Positions 24,725 to 33,712 of a DNA stretch of 64,000 nt are shown piece by piece. Source of the stretch: Microthrixaceae bacterium (GTDB lineage: Bacteria; Actinomycetota; Acidimicrobiia; Acidimicrobiales; Poriferisodalaceae). The DNA lies in the NCBI GenBank assembly GCA_011523825.1, contig WTFX01000017.1, forward strand, positions 62,001-126,000, in the 5' to 3' direction. The notes below the pieces were generated by a model. It saw nothing but the letters and a program-made list of their open reading frames with translations, did not search any database and was not told the origin of the DNA. Position numbers and translations under genes: made by a program. Numbering within the stretch: the first letter of the stretch is position 1; each line of letters begins with the position of its first letter.

Positions 24725-25575
24725 CGCTCTGCTTCTTGGGCGGAGACGGGCGCCACGCAGTTGCCGTCCCCGAGTGCGCCGTTGAGATTGCCCGAGCGGA
24801 AGCCTTCCAGGTCGAGCGTGACGTAGCGGTAGCCGACACCGCTGATCGCCTCCACGACGGCTTCGCGCCGTCGGATCGCTTCGGCCAGGTCGTCAAGCGG
24901 CAGCTCGATGCGCGCCGTGTCGCCGTAGTCACGCACCCGCAGCTGGCCGAAGCCCAGCCGGCGCAGTGCAGCCTCGGCCCGATCCAGCCGCGCCAGCAAG
25001 GGCACGGTCACCTGCGTGCCATAGGGCACCCGCGAGGCCAGGCACGCAGCCGCCGGCTTGTCCCATGTGCGCAGGCCCAGTTCGGCGCTGACTGCGCGGA
25101 CGTCGGCCTTGGTGAAGCCCGCCTCCACCAGGGGGAAGCGGGCGCCCCGGGCGCGTGCGGCGTGCTGGCCCGGCCGGTGATCACCGAGGTCGTCGAGGTT
25201 CACGCCGAGCACCACCGTCGCGTCGCGCGCTGCCGCCAAGGGCTCGAGTTGGTCCATGAGCGCCGACTTGCAGTGGAAGCAACGATCTGCGTCGTTGACG
25301 CGGTACGCGGCGCGCGTCATCTCGTCGGTTTCGACGGTCTGCCACGCGAGTCCCCACTCGGCCGCCAGGGCCGCACAGTCGGCTGCCTCATCGGTTGCGA
25401 GGCTGGGCGAGACGGCCGTCACGCAGAGCGCATCGTTGCCGAGCACGTCGCTGGCTGCCCAGGCCACCAGCGACGAATCGACACCGCCGCTGAATGCCAC
25501 CACCACCGCTCCCGACTGGGAGAAGAAGCCGCGCAGCCGCTCGATCGAGCCGTTGGCGGGCTCAGCGCCGGTCAT
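24721..25575 (-). CDS. larE: LarE-type ATP-dependent sulfur transferase
   Basis: PP-loop enzyme of the LarE family, which donates sulfur while making the nickel-pincer cofactor of lactate racemase. The PP-loop AFSGGVDSSLVAWAA activates the substrate with ATP; DRCFHCKSAL and DKPAAACLASRVPYGTQVT are family hallmarks, the latter containing the Cys that serves as sacrificial sulfur donor in Lactobacillus LarE. The 284 residues match the family. LarA, LarB and LarC are not in the window, so the product may serve another nickel-pincer enzyme or a different thiolation. It is the first gene of a three-gene overlapping unit with an unknown gene and glnD. Confidence 0.92.
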   Translation of the reverse strand: MTGAEPANGSIERLRGFFSQSGAVVVAFSGGVDSSLVAWAASDVLGNDALCVTAVSPSLATDEAADCAALAAEWGLAWQTVETDEMTRAAYRVNDADRCFHCKSALMDQLEPLAAARDATVVLGVNLDDLGDHRPGQHAARARGARFPLVEAGFTKADVRAVSAELGLRTWDKPAAACLASRVPYGTQVTVPLLARLDRAEAALRRLGFGQLRVRDYGDTARIELPLDDLAEAIRRREAVVEAISGVGYRYVTLDLEGFRSGNLNGALGDGNCVAPVSAQEAER

Positions 25576-25623
25576 GTGGTCGCTGCCTCCCTCGCCCAGG
25601 TCACCGATGGCAGATCTGCACCC

Positions 25624-27468
25624 TCAGAGCCGGTCGGCCGGGATGGCATAGAACTGGTCAGCGCCACCGGTGACGGCGGGAACCAGTCCGGCTGCGCCCG
25701 ACAGGATCTGGGTGGCATAGAAGTGCGCCGTGGCGATCTTGTCGGCCAGGAACTGCGGACCTGACGGTCCGCTGCCGCCGGCCTGACGGGCGTCGGCAAC
25801 GCTGAGACCCTGCGCGGCCAGCAAGCTCGCGGCCGCCTGAGCGCTGCGAGCCAGCAGCCAGCCGCCCACCACCACGCCGGCCAGTCGCATGAAGGGCGTG
25901 GAGCCTGCAGCCACGTCATTCGGCGCGGACGCCAGCTGGGTGCCGAGCCACATCGCCGCATTGCCGAAGGCCTCCGCCCCCGCGCTCAACGCGGCGGCAA
26001 TCGCCTTGAGGTCTGCGTCGTCGCTGGCCGCCAGCTCCGCGGCGGTCTCGCCGATCTGGCCGATGAGCCGCGCCATGGCCTTGCCGCCGTCCAGCGGCAG
26101 CTTGCGGAACGCCAGGTCGGCGGCCTGGATGCCGTTGGTGCCCTCGTAGATGGGCGCTATGCGACTGTCGCGCCAGTGCTGGGCAGCACCGGTCTCCTCG
26201 ACGTAGCCCATGCCGCCGTGCACCTGCACGCCGAGCGAGGTCATCTCGACGCCCAGATCGGTGCCCCAGCCCTTGCTGATCGGCGTCAGGATGGCCACCA
26301 GCTCGTCAGCCTGCGCGCGCTCATCGGGATCGGCTGCCGACAGCGTCTGGTCGATGGCAGCGGCGTTCAGGTACATGACGCAGCGCATCGCCTCGGCGTT
26401 GGCCCGCATGGTCATCAGCATTCGGCGCACGTCGGCATGGTCGACGATGGGTGAGGACTGCCCGGGCGGCAGCTCGGAGCCGATCGCCCGACCCTGCTTG
26501 CGCTCGACGGCGTAGTCGCGTGCCTGCTGGTAGGCCCGCTCGGTGAGCGACAGGCCCTGCAGGCCCACCGACAGGCGTGCATTGTTCATCATCGTGAACA
26601 TGGCTCGCATGCCGCCGTGCTCGGGACCGACCATGTAGCCCACGGCGCCGCCGTTGTCGCCATAGGACATGACGCAGGTGGGGCTGGCGTGAATGCCGAT
26701 CTTGTGCTCGGTGGACACCGCTCGCAGGTCGTTGCGCTCACCCAGCGACCCGTCGGGGTTGACGAGGAACTTCGGCACCAGGAACAGGCTGATGCCGCGG
26801 GTGCCCGGTGGGCTGTCGGGCGTGCGTGCGAGCACGAGGTGGATGATGTTGTCCGCCAGCTCGTGCTCGCCGTAGGTGATGAAGATCTTGGTGCCCGTGA
26901 TGAGGTACGAGCCGTCGGGCCGGGGCTCGGCGCGGCTCGTCAGGGCACCCACGTCGGAGCCCGCGTGGGGCTCGGTGAGGTTCATGGTGCCCGACCACTC
27001 GCCGCTGATCATCTTGGGCAGGTAGGTCTGCTGCAGGGTCTCATCGGCGTGATGCAGCAGCGCATCGATTGCGCCCTGGGTCAGCAGCGGGCACAGGCTG
27101 AACGCCATGCTGGCCGAGGTCAGCATCTCCTGGACCGCCAGGCCCACGCACCACGGCATGCCGCCGCCGCCGAAATCGGGGTCGAAGGCCATGCCGTTCC
27201 AGCCGGCGCCCACGAACTTCTGGTACGCCTCGCCGAAGCCGTCGGGGTGGGTGATGACGCCCTCATCGAAGCCCAGCCCCTGCTGGTCGCCGGGCACGTT
27301 CAGCGGCGCCACCTCGGAGGACATGAAGCGGCCCGCCTCATCCAGCAATGCCCCCGCAGTCTCCAGATCGGCGTGCGCGAACTGATCGTGAGCGGCCAAG
27401 CCGTCGAGATCGGCGATGTGCTCAAGCACGAACAGCATGTCGTCAACAGGAGCCGAGTACTCAGACAT
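25624..27468 (-). CDS. Acyl-CoA dehydrogenase, large FadE5-like type
   Basis: Flavoprotein that puts an alpha-beta double bond into acyl-CoA in fatty acid oxidation. It has about 614 residues, the long form with an extra C-terminal domain, like mycobacterial FadE5. Visible parts are the N-terminal helical domain, MNLTEPHAGSDVGALTSRAEP (FAD/substrate motif), and HWRDSRIAPIYEGTNGIQAADL, which includes the catalytic Glu in YEGT. The ATG at 27466-27468 (MSEYSAPVDD) is preferred. The frame is open to 27633 through repeat R1, but that extension is rich in Cys/Arg and is not protein-like. It appears to be transcribed alone, with R1 about 95 nt upstream of its start. Confidence 0.93.
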   Translation of the reverse strand: MSEYSAPVDDMLFVLEHIADLDGLAAHDQFAHADLETAGALLDEAGRFMSSEVAPLNVPGDQQGLGFDEGVITHPDGFGEAYQKFVGAGWNGMAFDPDFGGGGMPWCVGLAVQEMLTSASMAFSLCPLLTQGAIDALLHHADETLQQTYLPKMISGEWSGTMNLTEPHAGSDVGALTSRAEPRPDGSYLITGTKIFITYGEHELADNIIHLVLARTPDSPPGTRGISLFLVPKFLVNPDGSLGERNDLRAVSTEHKIGIHASPTCVMSYGDNGGAVGYMVGPEHGGMRAMFTMMNNARLSVGLQGLSLTERAYQQARDYAVERKQGRAIGSELPPGQSSPIVDHADVRRMLMTMRANAEAMRCVMYLNAAAIDQTLSAADPDERAQADELVAILTPISKGWGTDLGVEMTSLGVQVHGGMGYVEETGAAQHWRDSRIAPIYEGTNGIQAADLAFRKLPLDGGKAMARLIGQIGETAAELAASDDADLKAIAAALSAGAEAFGNAAMWLGTQLASAPNDVAAGSTPFMRLAGVVVGGWLLARSAQAAASLLAAQGLSVADARQAGGSGPSGPQFLADKIATAHFYATQILSGAAGLVPAVTGGADQFYAIPADRL

Positions 27469-27563
27469 CACAACCTCGCCTAACGCCTTCGCCTGTGGAG
27501 TATCGCCAGCACATCGAGGCAACGAACCGGCCTCCGAACAGACTATGGACTTGCGCCAGCAGG

Positions 27564-27734
27564 CACAGATGCCACAGCTGCGGAGGCGGCAGGAGACTCT
27601 GCGACGTTGCGACCGGTTCCCGATTGGATGCACGGTGAAGCGTTGACGAGGTCGGCAAGAAGTGCGGTGAGGTGCGCATCTCTCGCCTGCCGGATCGCGG
27701 GAGCAGAGGGTCCTGCCGCCCCCGCAGCGGGCGC
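27564..27734. repeat. Palindromic repeat R1, copy 2, with a 73-nt insert in the loop
   Basis: The arms at 27577-27602 and 27703-27728 match with three mismatches over 26 bp. The flanks (CACAGATGCCACAG and GCGGGCGC) and loop ends (GACGTTGCGAC and CTGCCGGATCGCGGGA) are identical to copy 1 at 8219-8316. The loop is 100 nt rather than 27 because 73 nt (27614-27686) sit between the two conserved loop halves. As with copy 1, it follows a minus-strand gene end closely (hemQ stop at 27744) and has the same orientation. Confidence 0.85.
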
Positions 27735-27743
27735 AACCACTGT

Positions 27744-28442
27744 CTAGAGCCCGATGCGATCGAGAACCGTGGCGGTATCGGCCAGCAAACCGGTGTAGAA
27801 GGTGCCGAATTCGCCATAAATGGCACTGGCCTCATCGAACCGCATCGTGTATACGACATCCTTGAGGTCGTCGAGATGCTCGCCGAACAGCGTCACGCCC
27901 CACTCGAAGTCGTCCACGCCGGTGGACCCGGTCACCACCTGCAGTATCCGGCCACGAAACTTGCGGCCCGACGTGCCGTGCTCGTACATCAGCTCACGCC
28001 GCTCGTCGTACGGCAGCGTGAACCAGTTGCCGCTGCCTTCGGCTACCGCACCACGGCGCTTGGACATCGGATAGAAGCAGAATGCCCGCTTGCCCTCGGG
28101 CGGCAGCTGCGGGTAGAGCCGCGGCGTCTTCATCTCGGGCGGCAGATCGGGTGCGTACTCGCTCACCTCGGTCATCGAGACATAGCTGTCGGCAACCTCG
28201 AGGCCTGCCTGCTGCACCAGCGTCTGCAGGTTGCGCAGCCGCCACAGGTCGGGCCCCAACGCCATGAAGCCGACATCGGCCTTGTGTCCCAGCACGGCCA
28301 CGCTCAGCACCTGGTGGTCATCGTCGACCGTGGCTTCCACGGCGGCGAGCAGGCCCGAGCGGTCGGCAGCAGGAGTCAGCTTGCAGAACAGGTGCAGCAC
28401 GCCCCACCCGACCGACGTCGTCACCTCCGGTTGCTGCGACAC
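27744..28442 (-). CDS. hemQ: Coproheme decarboxylase (chlorite dismutase-like)
   Basis: Final enzyme of the coproporphyrin-dependent heme route: it decarboxylates coproheme to heme b using hydrogen peroxide. The catalytic Tyr lies in FYPMSKRR (Tyr124 here), and the heme-ligand His is in MYEHGTSGRKFRG (His155), followed by QVVTGSTGVDDFEWGVTLF, the family signature. The length of 232 residues fits actinobacterial HemQ. It lies 9 nt after fdhD, and R1 copy 2 begins 10 nt past the stop. It confirms that the HemY-type oxidase at 12315-13901 is probably a coproporphyrinogen oxidase; hemH/cpfC is not in the window. Confidence 0.95.
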   Translation of the reverse strand: MSQQPEVTTSVGWGVLHLFCKLTPAADRSGLLAAVEATVDDDHQVLSVAVLGHKADVGFMALGPDLWRLRNLQTLVQQAGLEVADSYVSMTEVSEYAPDLPPEMKTPRLYPQLPPEGKRAFCFYPMSKRRGAVAEGSGNWFTLPYDERRELMYEHGTSGRKFRGRILQVVTGSTGVDDFEWGVTLFGEHLDDLKDVVYTMRFDEASAIYGEFGTFYTGLLADTATVLDRIGL

Positions 28443-28451
28443 GCCGGCAGC

Positions 28452-29279
28452 CTATGAACGAACGGCGCTTGCGGCGGTCTCGCCGAGACGCTCGGGAACT
28501 CCCGCCAGGCTGCCGCTGTACACGTTCAGCTCGTCGCCACGCGCGAAGCCTGCGAGCGTGATGGCCGCAGCCCGCGCCGATTCAATAGCCAGCGAGCTGG
28601 GGGCGCTGACGGCGACAAGGGTGCCGATCCCCGCCGCCCAGGCCTTCTGCACCATCTCGAAACTGGCCCGACCGCTCACGAACAGGGCCATCGCGCCGGC
28701 ATCGTCACGCCCGTCCAGGAGCCGCCTCCCGATCACCTTGTCGACGGCGTTGTGCCGCCCGATGTCCTCGCGCACCACGTCGATTCGACCCTCGATGTCG
28801 AAGGTGGCGGCGGCATGCAGCCCGCCGGTGCGGCCGAACATCTCCTGTGCATTGGGCACGGCAGCCAAGGCCGTGTGCACCGCATCGACGCTGAATTGGC
28901 GGGTGCCCACCAGCGGCCCCAAGCGGGCAGCCATGTCGGTGATCGTCGTGCTGCCGCAGATCCCGCAGGCGGCACTGACGTTGCCGAGACGGGGCGTGGG
29001 CACGGGTGCCCTGTCGCCGGTCTCCACGGTGACGACGTTGTATTCGAATTCGGCCGCAGGGCCCTCGCCGCAGTAGCGCACGCCGGTCACCTCGGCGCCG
29101 CCGAGCAGCCCGTCGCCCGCGCAGAATCCTGCCGCCAGCTCGTAGTCGTGGCCGGGCGTGCGCATGGTGGTGGCCACCATGTGCCCGTCGAGCCGGATCT
29201 CGAGCGGCTCCTCCACCACGACCTCATCGGGCGACCGTCGCCAGGTGCCCTGCCGCAGCCGGTCGACCAGCACCCGCAT
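28452..29279 (-). CDS. fdhD: FdhD sulfurtransferase for formate dehydrogenase maturation
   Basis: FdhD moves sulfur from a cysteine desulfurase to the molybdenum cofactor so that formate dehydrogenase becomes active. The conserved CxxC is present in VSAACGICGSTT; other family parts are EEPLEIRLDG, TPGHDYELAAGFC, VREDIGRHNAVDKVIG and LFVSGRASFEMVQKA. The ATG at 29277-29279 is used; an ATG six codons upstream is also possible. It is in one unit with hemQ. No formate dehydrogenase structural gene is in view, so the target lies elsewhere. Both products act on metal cofactors, but a functional tie is only suggested by adjacency. Confidence 0.94.
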   Translation of the reverse strand: MRVLVDRLRQGTWRRSPDEVVVEEPLEIRLDGHMVATTMRTPGHDYELAAGFCAGDGLLGGAEVTGVRYCGEGPAAEFEYNVVTVETGDRAPVPTPRLGNVSAACGICGSTTITDMAARLGPLVGTRQFSVDAVHTALAAVPNAQEMFGRTGGLHAAATFDIEGRIDVVREDIGRHNAVDKVIGRRLLDGRDDAGAMALFVSGRASFEMVQKAWAAGIGTLVAVSAPSSLAIESARAAAITLAGFARGDELNVYSGSLAGVPERLGETAASAVRS

Positions 29280-29347
29280 CGTGCGCCCCCGCCGCATCCG
29301 GTCAGGGTACCGGCACCCCCCGACCCGCTCAGCCAGACCTCGGGCCC

Positions 29348-29381
29348 GGGCCCGAGCGGCCCGCGAGCCAGAGCGGACAGC
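29348..29381 (+). repeat. Repeat R2, copy C (diverged, opposite orientation)
   Basis: GGGCCCGAGCGGCCCGCGAG followed by CCAGAGCGGACAGC matches the reverse complement of the R2 elements at 33638-33694 and 52324-52366, with a shorter middle. It overlaps an 18-bp GC palindrome at 29339-29356. The match is weaker than between copies A and B and may be partly chance in GC-rich DNA. Confidence 0.5.
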
Positions 29382-29392
29382 ACAGCGCGCAG

Positions 29393-29418
29393 CGGCCCGG
29401 GTGGGAGGACCCGGGCCG
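29393..29418 (-). terminator. Hairpin downstream of groEL
   Basis: CGGCCCGGGT (29393-29402) pairs perfectly with ACCCGGGCCG (29409-29418) around a six-base loop. It starts 44 nt past the groEL stop on the groEL strand. It is a strong stem but lacks a T-tract, as is common for actinobacterial terminators. Confidence 0.65.
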
Positions 29419-29461
29419 TTGCGTTGGGTTGGGCTGTTCTTGGAAGTTTGGGGGGCGCCTG

Positions 29462-31090
<1,629 letters not shown>

Positions 31091-31133
31091 CTATCTCGGA
31101 TGACTCTCGGGAGGGGTGACTGGGCGTCACCAT

Positions 31134-31153
31134 GCTGCTGCGTTCGCAGCAGC
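31134..31153. other. 9-bp palindrome in the groEL leader
   Basis: GCTGCTGCG and CGCAGCAGC are perfect arms separated by TT, located between the CIRCE operator and the groEL start. It could be a leader hairpin or a second operator; there is no further support. Confidence 0.4.
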
Positions 31154-31155
31154 CG

Positions 31156-31182
31156 TTAGCACTCTAGAGATGAGAGTGCTAA
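31156..31182 (-). promoter_or_regulatory. CIRCE operator (HrcA binding site)
   Basis: TTAGCACTC (31156-31164), nine bases, GAGTGCTAA (31174-31182): an exact match to the CIRCE consensus. It is 74-78 nt upstream of groEL and 12 nt downstream of the glycerate kinase stop, so it can only serve groEL. HrcA is known to bind this element and repress chaperonin genes. Confidence 0.97.
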
Positions 31183-31193
31183 CCGCCAACCTG

Positions 31194-32228
31194 TCAGAGG
31201 AGACTCGCGGCGGCCTCCGCGGCGGCATCGCGGATTGCTGGCAGCGTGTCGCCCATCGACCGCTCGGCCCCGTAGCGCTCGGACAGCACCACCAGGCTCG
31301 TGGCCGGGACGCCGCCGGCCGGCGGGCGCCAGTCGGCAAGACCGGCATCGAGGTCGCGCGCGCCCACCACGACACCTACGGGCACACCGGATTCGGCGGC
31401 GATCTCCAGCACACCGCCCACGACCTTCCCGTCAAACGAGCTCGCATCGAGCCGTCCCTCGCCGGTGATGACCAGATCGGCGCCGTCGATCGCTTCGGGC
31501 AGGCCGATCTCGGTCGCGACGACGTCGAATCCGGGTGCCAGCTCGGCTCGGAGACCGGCTGCGAGCCCGCCCGCCAAGCCGCCCGCGGCACCTGCGCCCC
31601 GCATCTCGCTGACGTCCACGCCGTAGCGCTCGCTGTACAGGTCCACGAGCCGCTCGAGACGACGGGTGAGCAGCTCGATCTGCGGCGGCGACGCCCCCTT
31701 CTGCGGGCCGAAGATGCGCGCGGCGTCGCAGAAGCGAGTACGGACATCGCAGGCCACCACCACCGAGACGCCGGCAAGGCGAGCCAGCGGCGACATCGCG
31801 TCGAGCGCGCCGAGCCCGCCGTCGGTGGTCGCCGATCCGCCCACGCCCACGATGACCCGCCGTGCGCCGCTCGCGACCGCTTCGGCAATCAGCTCGCCAG
31901 TGCCAGCGGTGGTCGCGGCAAGCGGGTCGTTGCCCTCGGCGCCGCCTGCCAGCAGCAGGCCGCTCGCTCTGGCCATCTCCACGATCGCAACGTCGCCATC
32001 GAGCCGCCACCCCGCTTCGGTCCGGTCCCGCAGCGGCCCGATCACCAGGGAGGTGCGATTCGGGCCGCCCAGCGCTTCGAGGGTGCCCTCGCCGCCATCC
32101 GCCACAGGCAGGCAGACAATCTCGGCGTGTGCGCCGAGGTGCCGGCGCACGCCGTCCGCGATCGCTGCCGCCGCCTCCGCAGCGGACGCAGTGCCACGGA
32201 ACTTGTCCGGGCACGCGACGACCCGCAT
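31194..32228 (-). CDS. glxK: Glycerate kinase, GlxK/GarK family
   Basis: Type I glycerate kinase that phosphorylates D-glycerate, feeding glyoxylate or serine breakdown into glycolysis. The N-terminus MRVVACPDKFRGTASAAEAAAAI and the segment PVADGGEGTLEAL are diagnostic, as are VGVGGSATTDGGLGAL and DLVITGEGRLDASSFDGKVVGGV. At 344 residues it is slightly short of the usual 380. It lies 12 nt after the LytR_C gene and immediately before the CIRCE element of groEL. No other glycerate pathway gene is close. Confidence 0.94.
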   Translation of the reverse strand: MRVVACPDKFRGTASAAEAAAAIADGVRRHLGAHAEIVCLPVADGGEGTLEALGGPNRTSLVIGPLRDRTEAGWRLDGDVAIVEMARASGLLLAGGAEGNDPLAATTAGTGELIAEAVASGARRVIVGVGGSATTDGGLGALDAMSPLARLAGVSVVVACDVRTRFCDAARIFGPQKGASPPQIELLTRRLERLVDLYSERYGVDVSEMRGAGAAGGLAGGLAAGLRAELAPGFDVVATEIGLPEAIDGADLVITGEGRLDASSFDGKVVGGVLEIAAESGVPVGVVVGARDLDAGLADWRPPAGGVPATSLVVLSERYGAERSMGDTLPAIRDAAAEAAASLL

Positions 32229-32240
32229 GATGACGGCCCG

Positions 32241-32864
32241 CTACTCGGCCAGATCGGTCCCCAGCGCCACCAGCACGTCGGGCGTCTCGAAGCCTTGAAC
32301 GGCTGATGTGTCTGCCAGCATCGGGAACACGTCGTTGTCGGCGTCGAGCTCCAGCACCCCCGCGATCGCCCGTGCTTCGAGCAGCGAGCCTGGCTGGTAG
32401 TAGATGCGCGTCCGGTCGATCGGCGTCCCCACGTAGTTGGTCGGCGTCTTGGTGATGTAGCTCAGCGTCTTGAACCGGTCGGTGAGCCGCCCCGCGGCGC
32501 CTCGGACAGTCGTGGAGTTGGCGACCTGCACCGAGACTTCGGCAGCTGGTCTCGGCTGGAACGGCTCGGCGCCCGCCGAGGTGGTGTCGGTGGCGGGTGC
32601 GGCCGTGACCGTGGTGGCCACGGTGGCCACCGTGCCCGAGCCGGCGTCGCCGGCATCGGCGGCGGCGCTCGTGGGCGTGGGCGCCTCTGTGGCAGTCGGG
32701 AGCGTGTCGCCGGGTGCGGCAGGCGGGGCTGTGTCGGTGACGGTGGTGTCTTCTGGATCGTCGACCGAGCGGAGCAGCAGCACGCCCACGACGACGGCAA
32801 CCAGCACCAGCAGCAACCCGCGCACTGCGGCGCCGCTGTTGGATTCGCCAGCTTGGCTGTTCAT
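32241..32864 (-). CDS. LytR C-terminal domain (LytR_C) membrane-anchored protein
   Basis: Cell-envelope protein of 207 residues. A short cytoplasmic head is followed by one membrane helix (GLLLVLVAVVVGVLLL, residues 16-31), a Thr/Ala/Pro-rich linker to about residue 105, and a C-terminal LytR_C domain starting EVSVQVANSTTVRGAAGRLTDRF with YITKTPTNY and TRIYYQPGSLLEARAIAGVL. Proteins with this domain but without the LCP catalytic domain are common in actinobacteria, and the domain is thought to bind envelope polymer. The ATG at 32862-32864 is chosen; the longer frame overlaps the divergent upp leader. It heads a two-gene unit with glycerate kinase. Confidence 0.88.
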   Translation of the reverse strand: MNSQAGESNSGAAVRGLLLVLVAVVVGVLLLRSVDDPEDTTVTDTAPPAAPGDTLPTATEAPTPTSAAADAGDAGSGTVATVATTVTAAPATDTTSAGAEPFQPRPAAEVSVQVANSTTVRGAAGRLTDRFKTLSYITKTPTNYVGTPIDRTRIYYQPGSLLEARAIAGVLELDADNDVFPMLADTSAVQGFETPDVLVALGTDLAE

Positions 32865-32971
32865 CGCTGTGAGCGTAGAACCAAAGATGCGCTGCCGGGT
32901 GTACCCCTCAGCACCTAGTTTGCGGACGGACCCCAACTGTTCGATCGAGCACCGACCGTGAGAGCCAGCCC

Positions 32972-33631
32972 ATGAGTGCCAGCCCAACGAACGTCAGCCC
33001 AATGAACGTCAGCATCGTCGACCACCCGGTAGCCGCAGCTTTGCTGACCCGGCTGCGCGACAAGGACACCGCCGTCGAGGAGTTCCGCCAGCGGCTCGAC
33101 GCGCTGACGTTCCTGCTGGTGTCAGAAGCGCTCACCGATGCGGCATCGGTGAGCGAGCCGGTGGAGACGCCGCTCGGACCCGCTGAAGGATCGCGCCTCG
33201 AGCCGATGCCGGCGATCGTGCCCGTGCTGCGCGCCGGGCTGGGAATGCTCGACGCGGCGCTGCGGCTGCTGCCTGCTGCGCCGGTGGGCTTTGTGGGGAT
33301 GCGCAGGATCGAGACCTCCGGCGGTGTCGGCCACGAGTGCTACCTCGAGTCACTGCCGGGCGTGCTGGAGGACCGCCCGGTGCTGGTGCTCGACCCGATG
33401 CTGGCGACGGGCGGCTCGGCAGCCGCGGTGATCCGGGTGCTCGCGGAGTCGGGTGTCGGCCCGGTGACGATGGTGTGCACGCTCGCTGCACCCGAAGGGA
33501 TCGCTGCGCTGCAGCGCAGCGCCGCCGATGTCCGGATCGTGACCGCCGCCGTCGACAGCCACCTCGACGAACGGGCCTTCATCGTTCCCGGCCTGGGCGA
33601 TGCCGGCGATCGCCTCTACGGGTTGACATGA
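32972..33631 (+). CDS. upp: Uracil phosphoribosyltransferase
   Basis: Salvage enzyme joining uracil and PRPP to UMP. The PRPP-binding loop VLVLDPMLATGGSAAAVI is exact for the family. Upstream are IVPVLRAGLGMLDAALRLLPAAPVGFVGMRR and the C-terminal uracil-binding segment DERAFIVPGLGDAGDRLYG. At 219 residues it is normal. The ATG at 32972 is used; an ATG 30 nt inside (MNVSIVDHP) gives the core start seen in many homologues. The leader has short repeats of CCAGCCCA and GTCAGCCCA. It is divergent from the LytR_C gene and convergent with ribokinase. Confidence 0.95.
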   Translation: MSASPTNVSPMNVSIVDHPVAAALLTRLRDKDTAVEEFRQRLDALTFLLVSEALTDAASVSEPVETPLGPAEGSRLEPMPAIVPVLRAGLGMLDAALRLLPAAPVGFVGMRRIETSGGVGHECYLESLPGVLEDRPVLVLDPMLATGGSAAAVIRVLAESGVGPVTMVCTLAAPEGIAALQRSAADVRIVTAAVDSHLDERAFIVPGLGDAGDRLYGLT

Positions 33632-33637
33632 CCGGTT

Positions 33638-33694
33638 GCTTCCCGCTCTTGTTCCCCGCCTCGATCAGAAACGGGCTCACGGGCCGCTCGGGCC
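33638..33694 (-). repeat. Repeat R2, copy A
   Basis: On the plus strand it begins GCTTCCCGCTCTTGTTC and ends GCTCACGGGCCGCTCGGGCC. Both ends recur in copy B at 52324-52366 with only one or two changes, while the middle is 14 nt longer here. It occupies most of the convergent upp/ribokinase gap, starting 19 nt past the ribokinase stop. A transcription-ending role is possible. Confidence 0.75.
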
Positions 33695-33712
33695 ACGGCT
33701 TCGCCTGCCGGC

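Noticed and set aside
27469-27633. N-terminal extension of the acyl-CoA dehydrogenase to 27633
   Set aside because: It would run through palindrome R1 and is Cys/Arg-rich. The ATG at 27466-27468 gives the normal start of the family.
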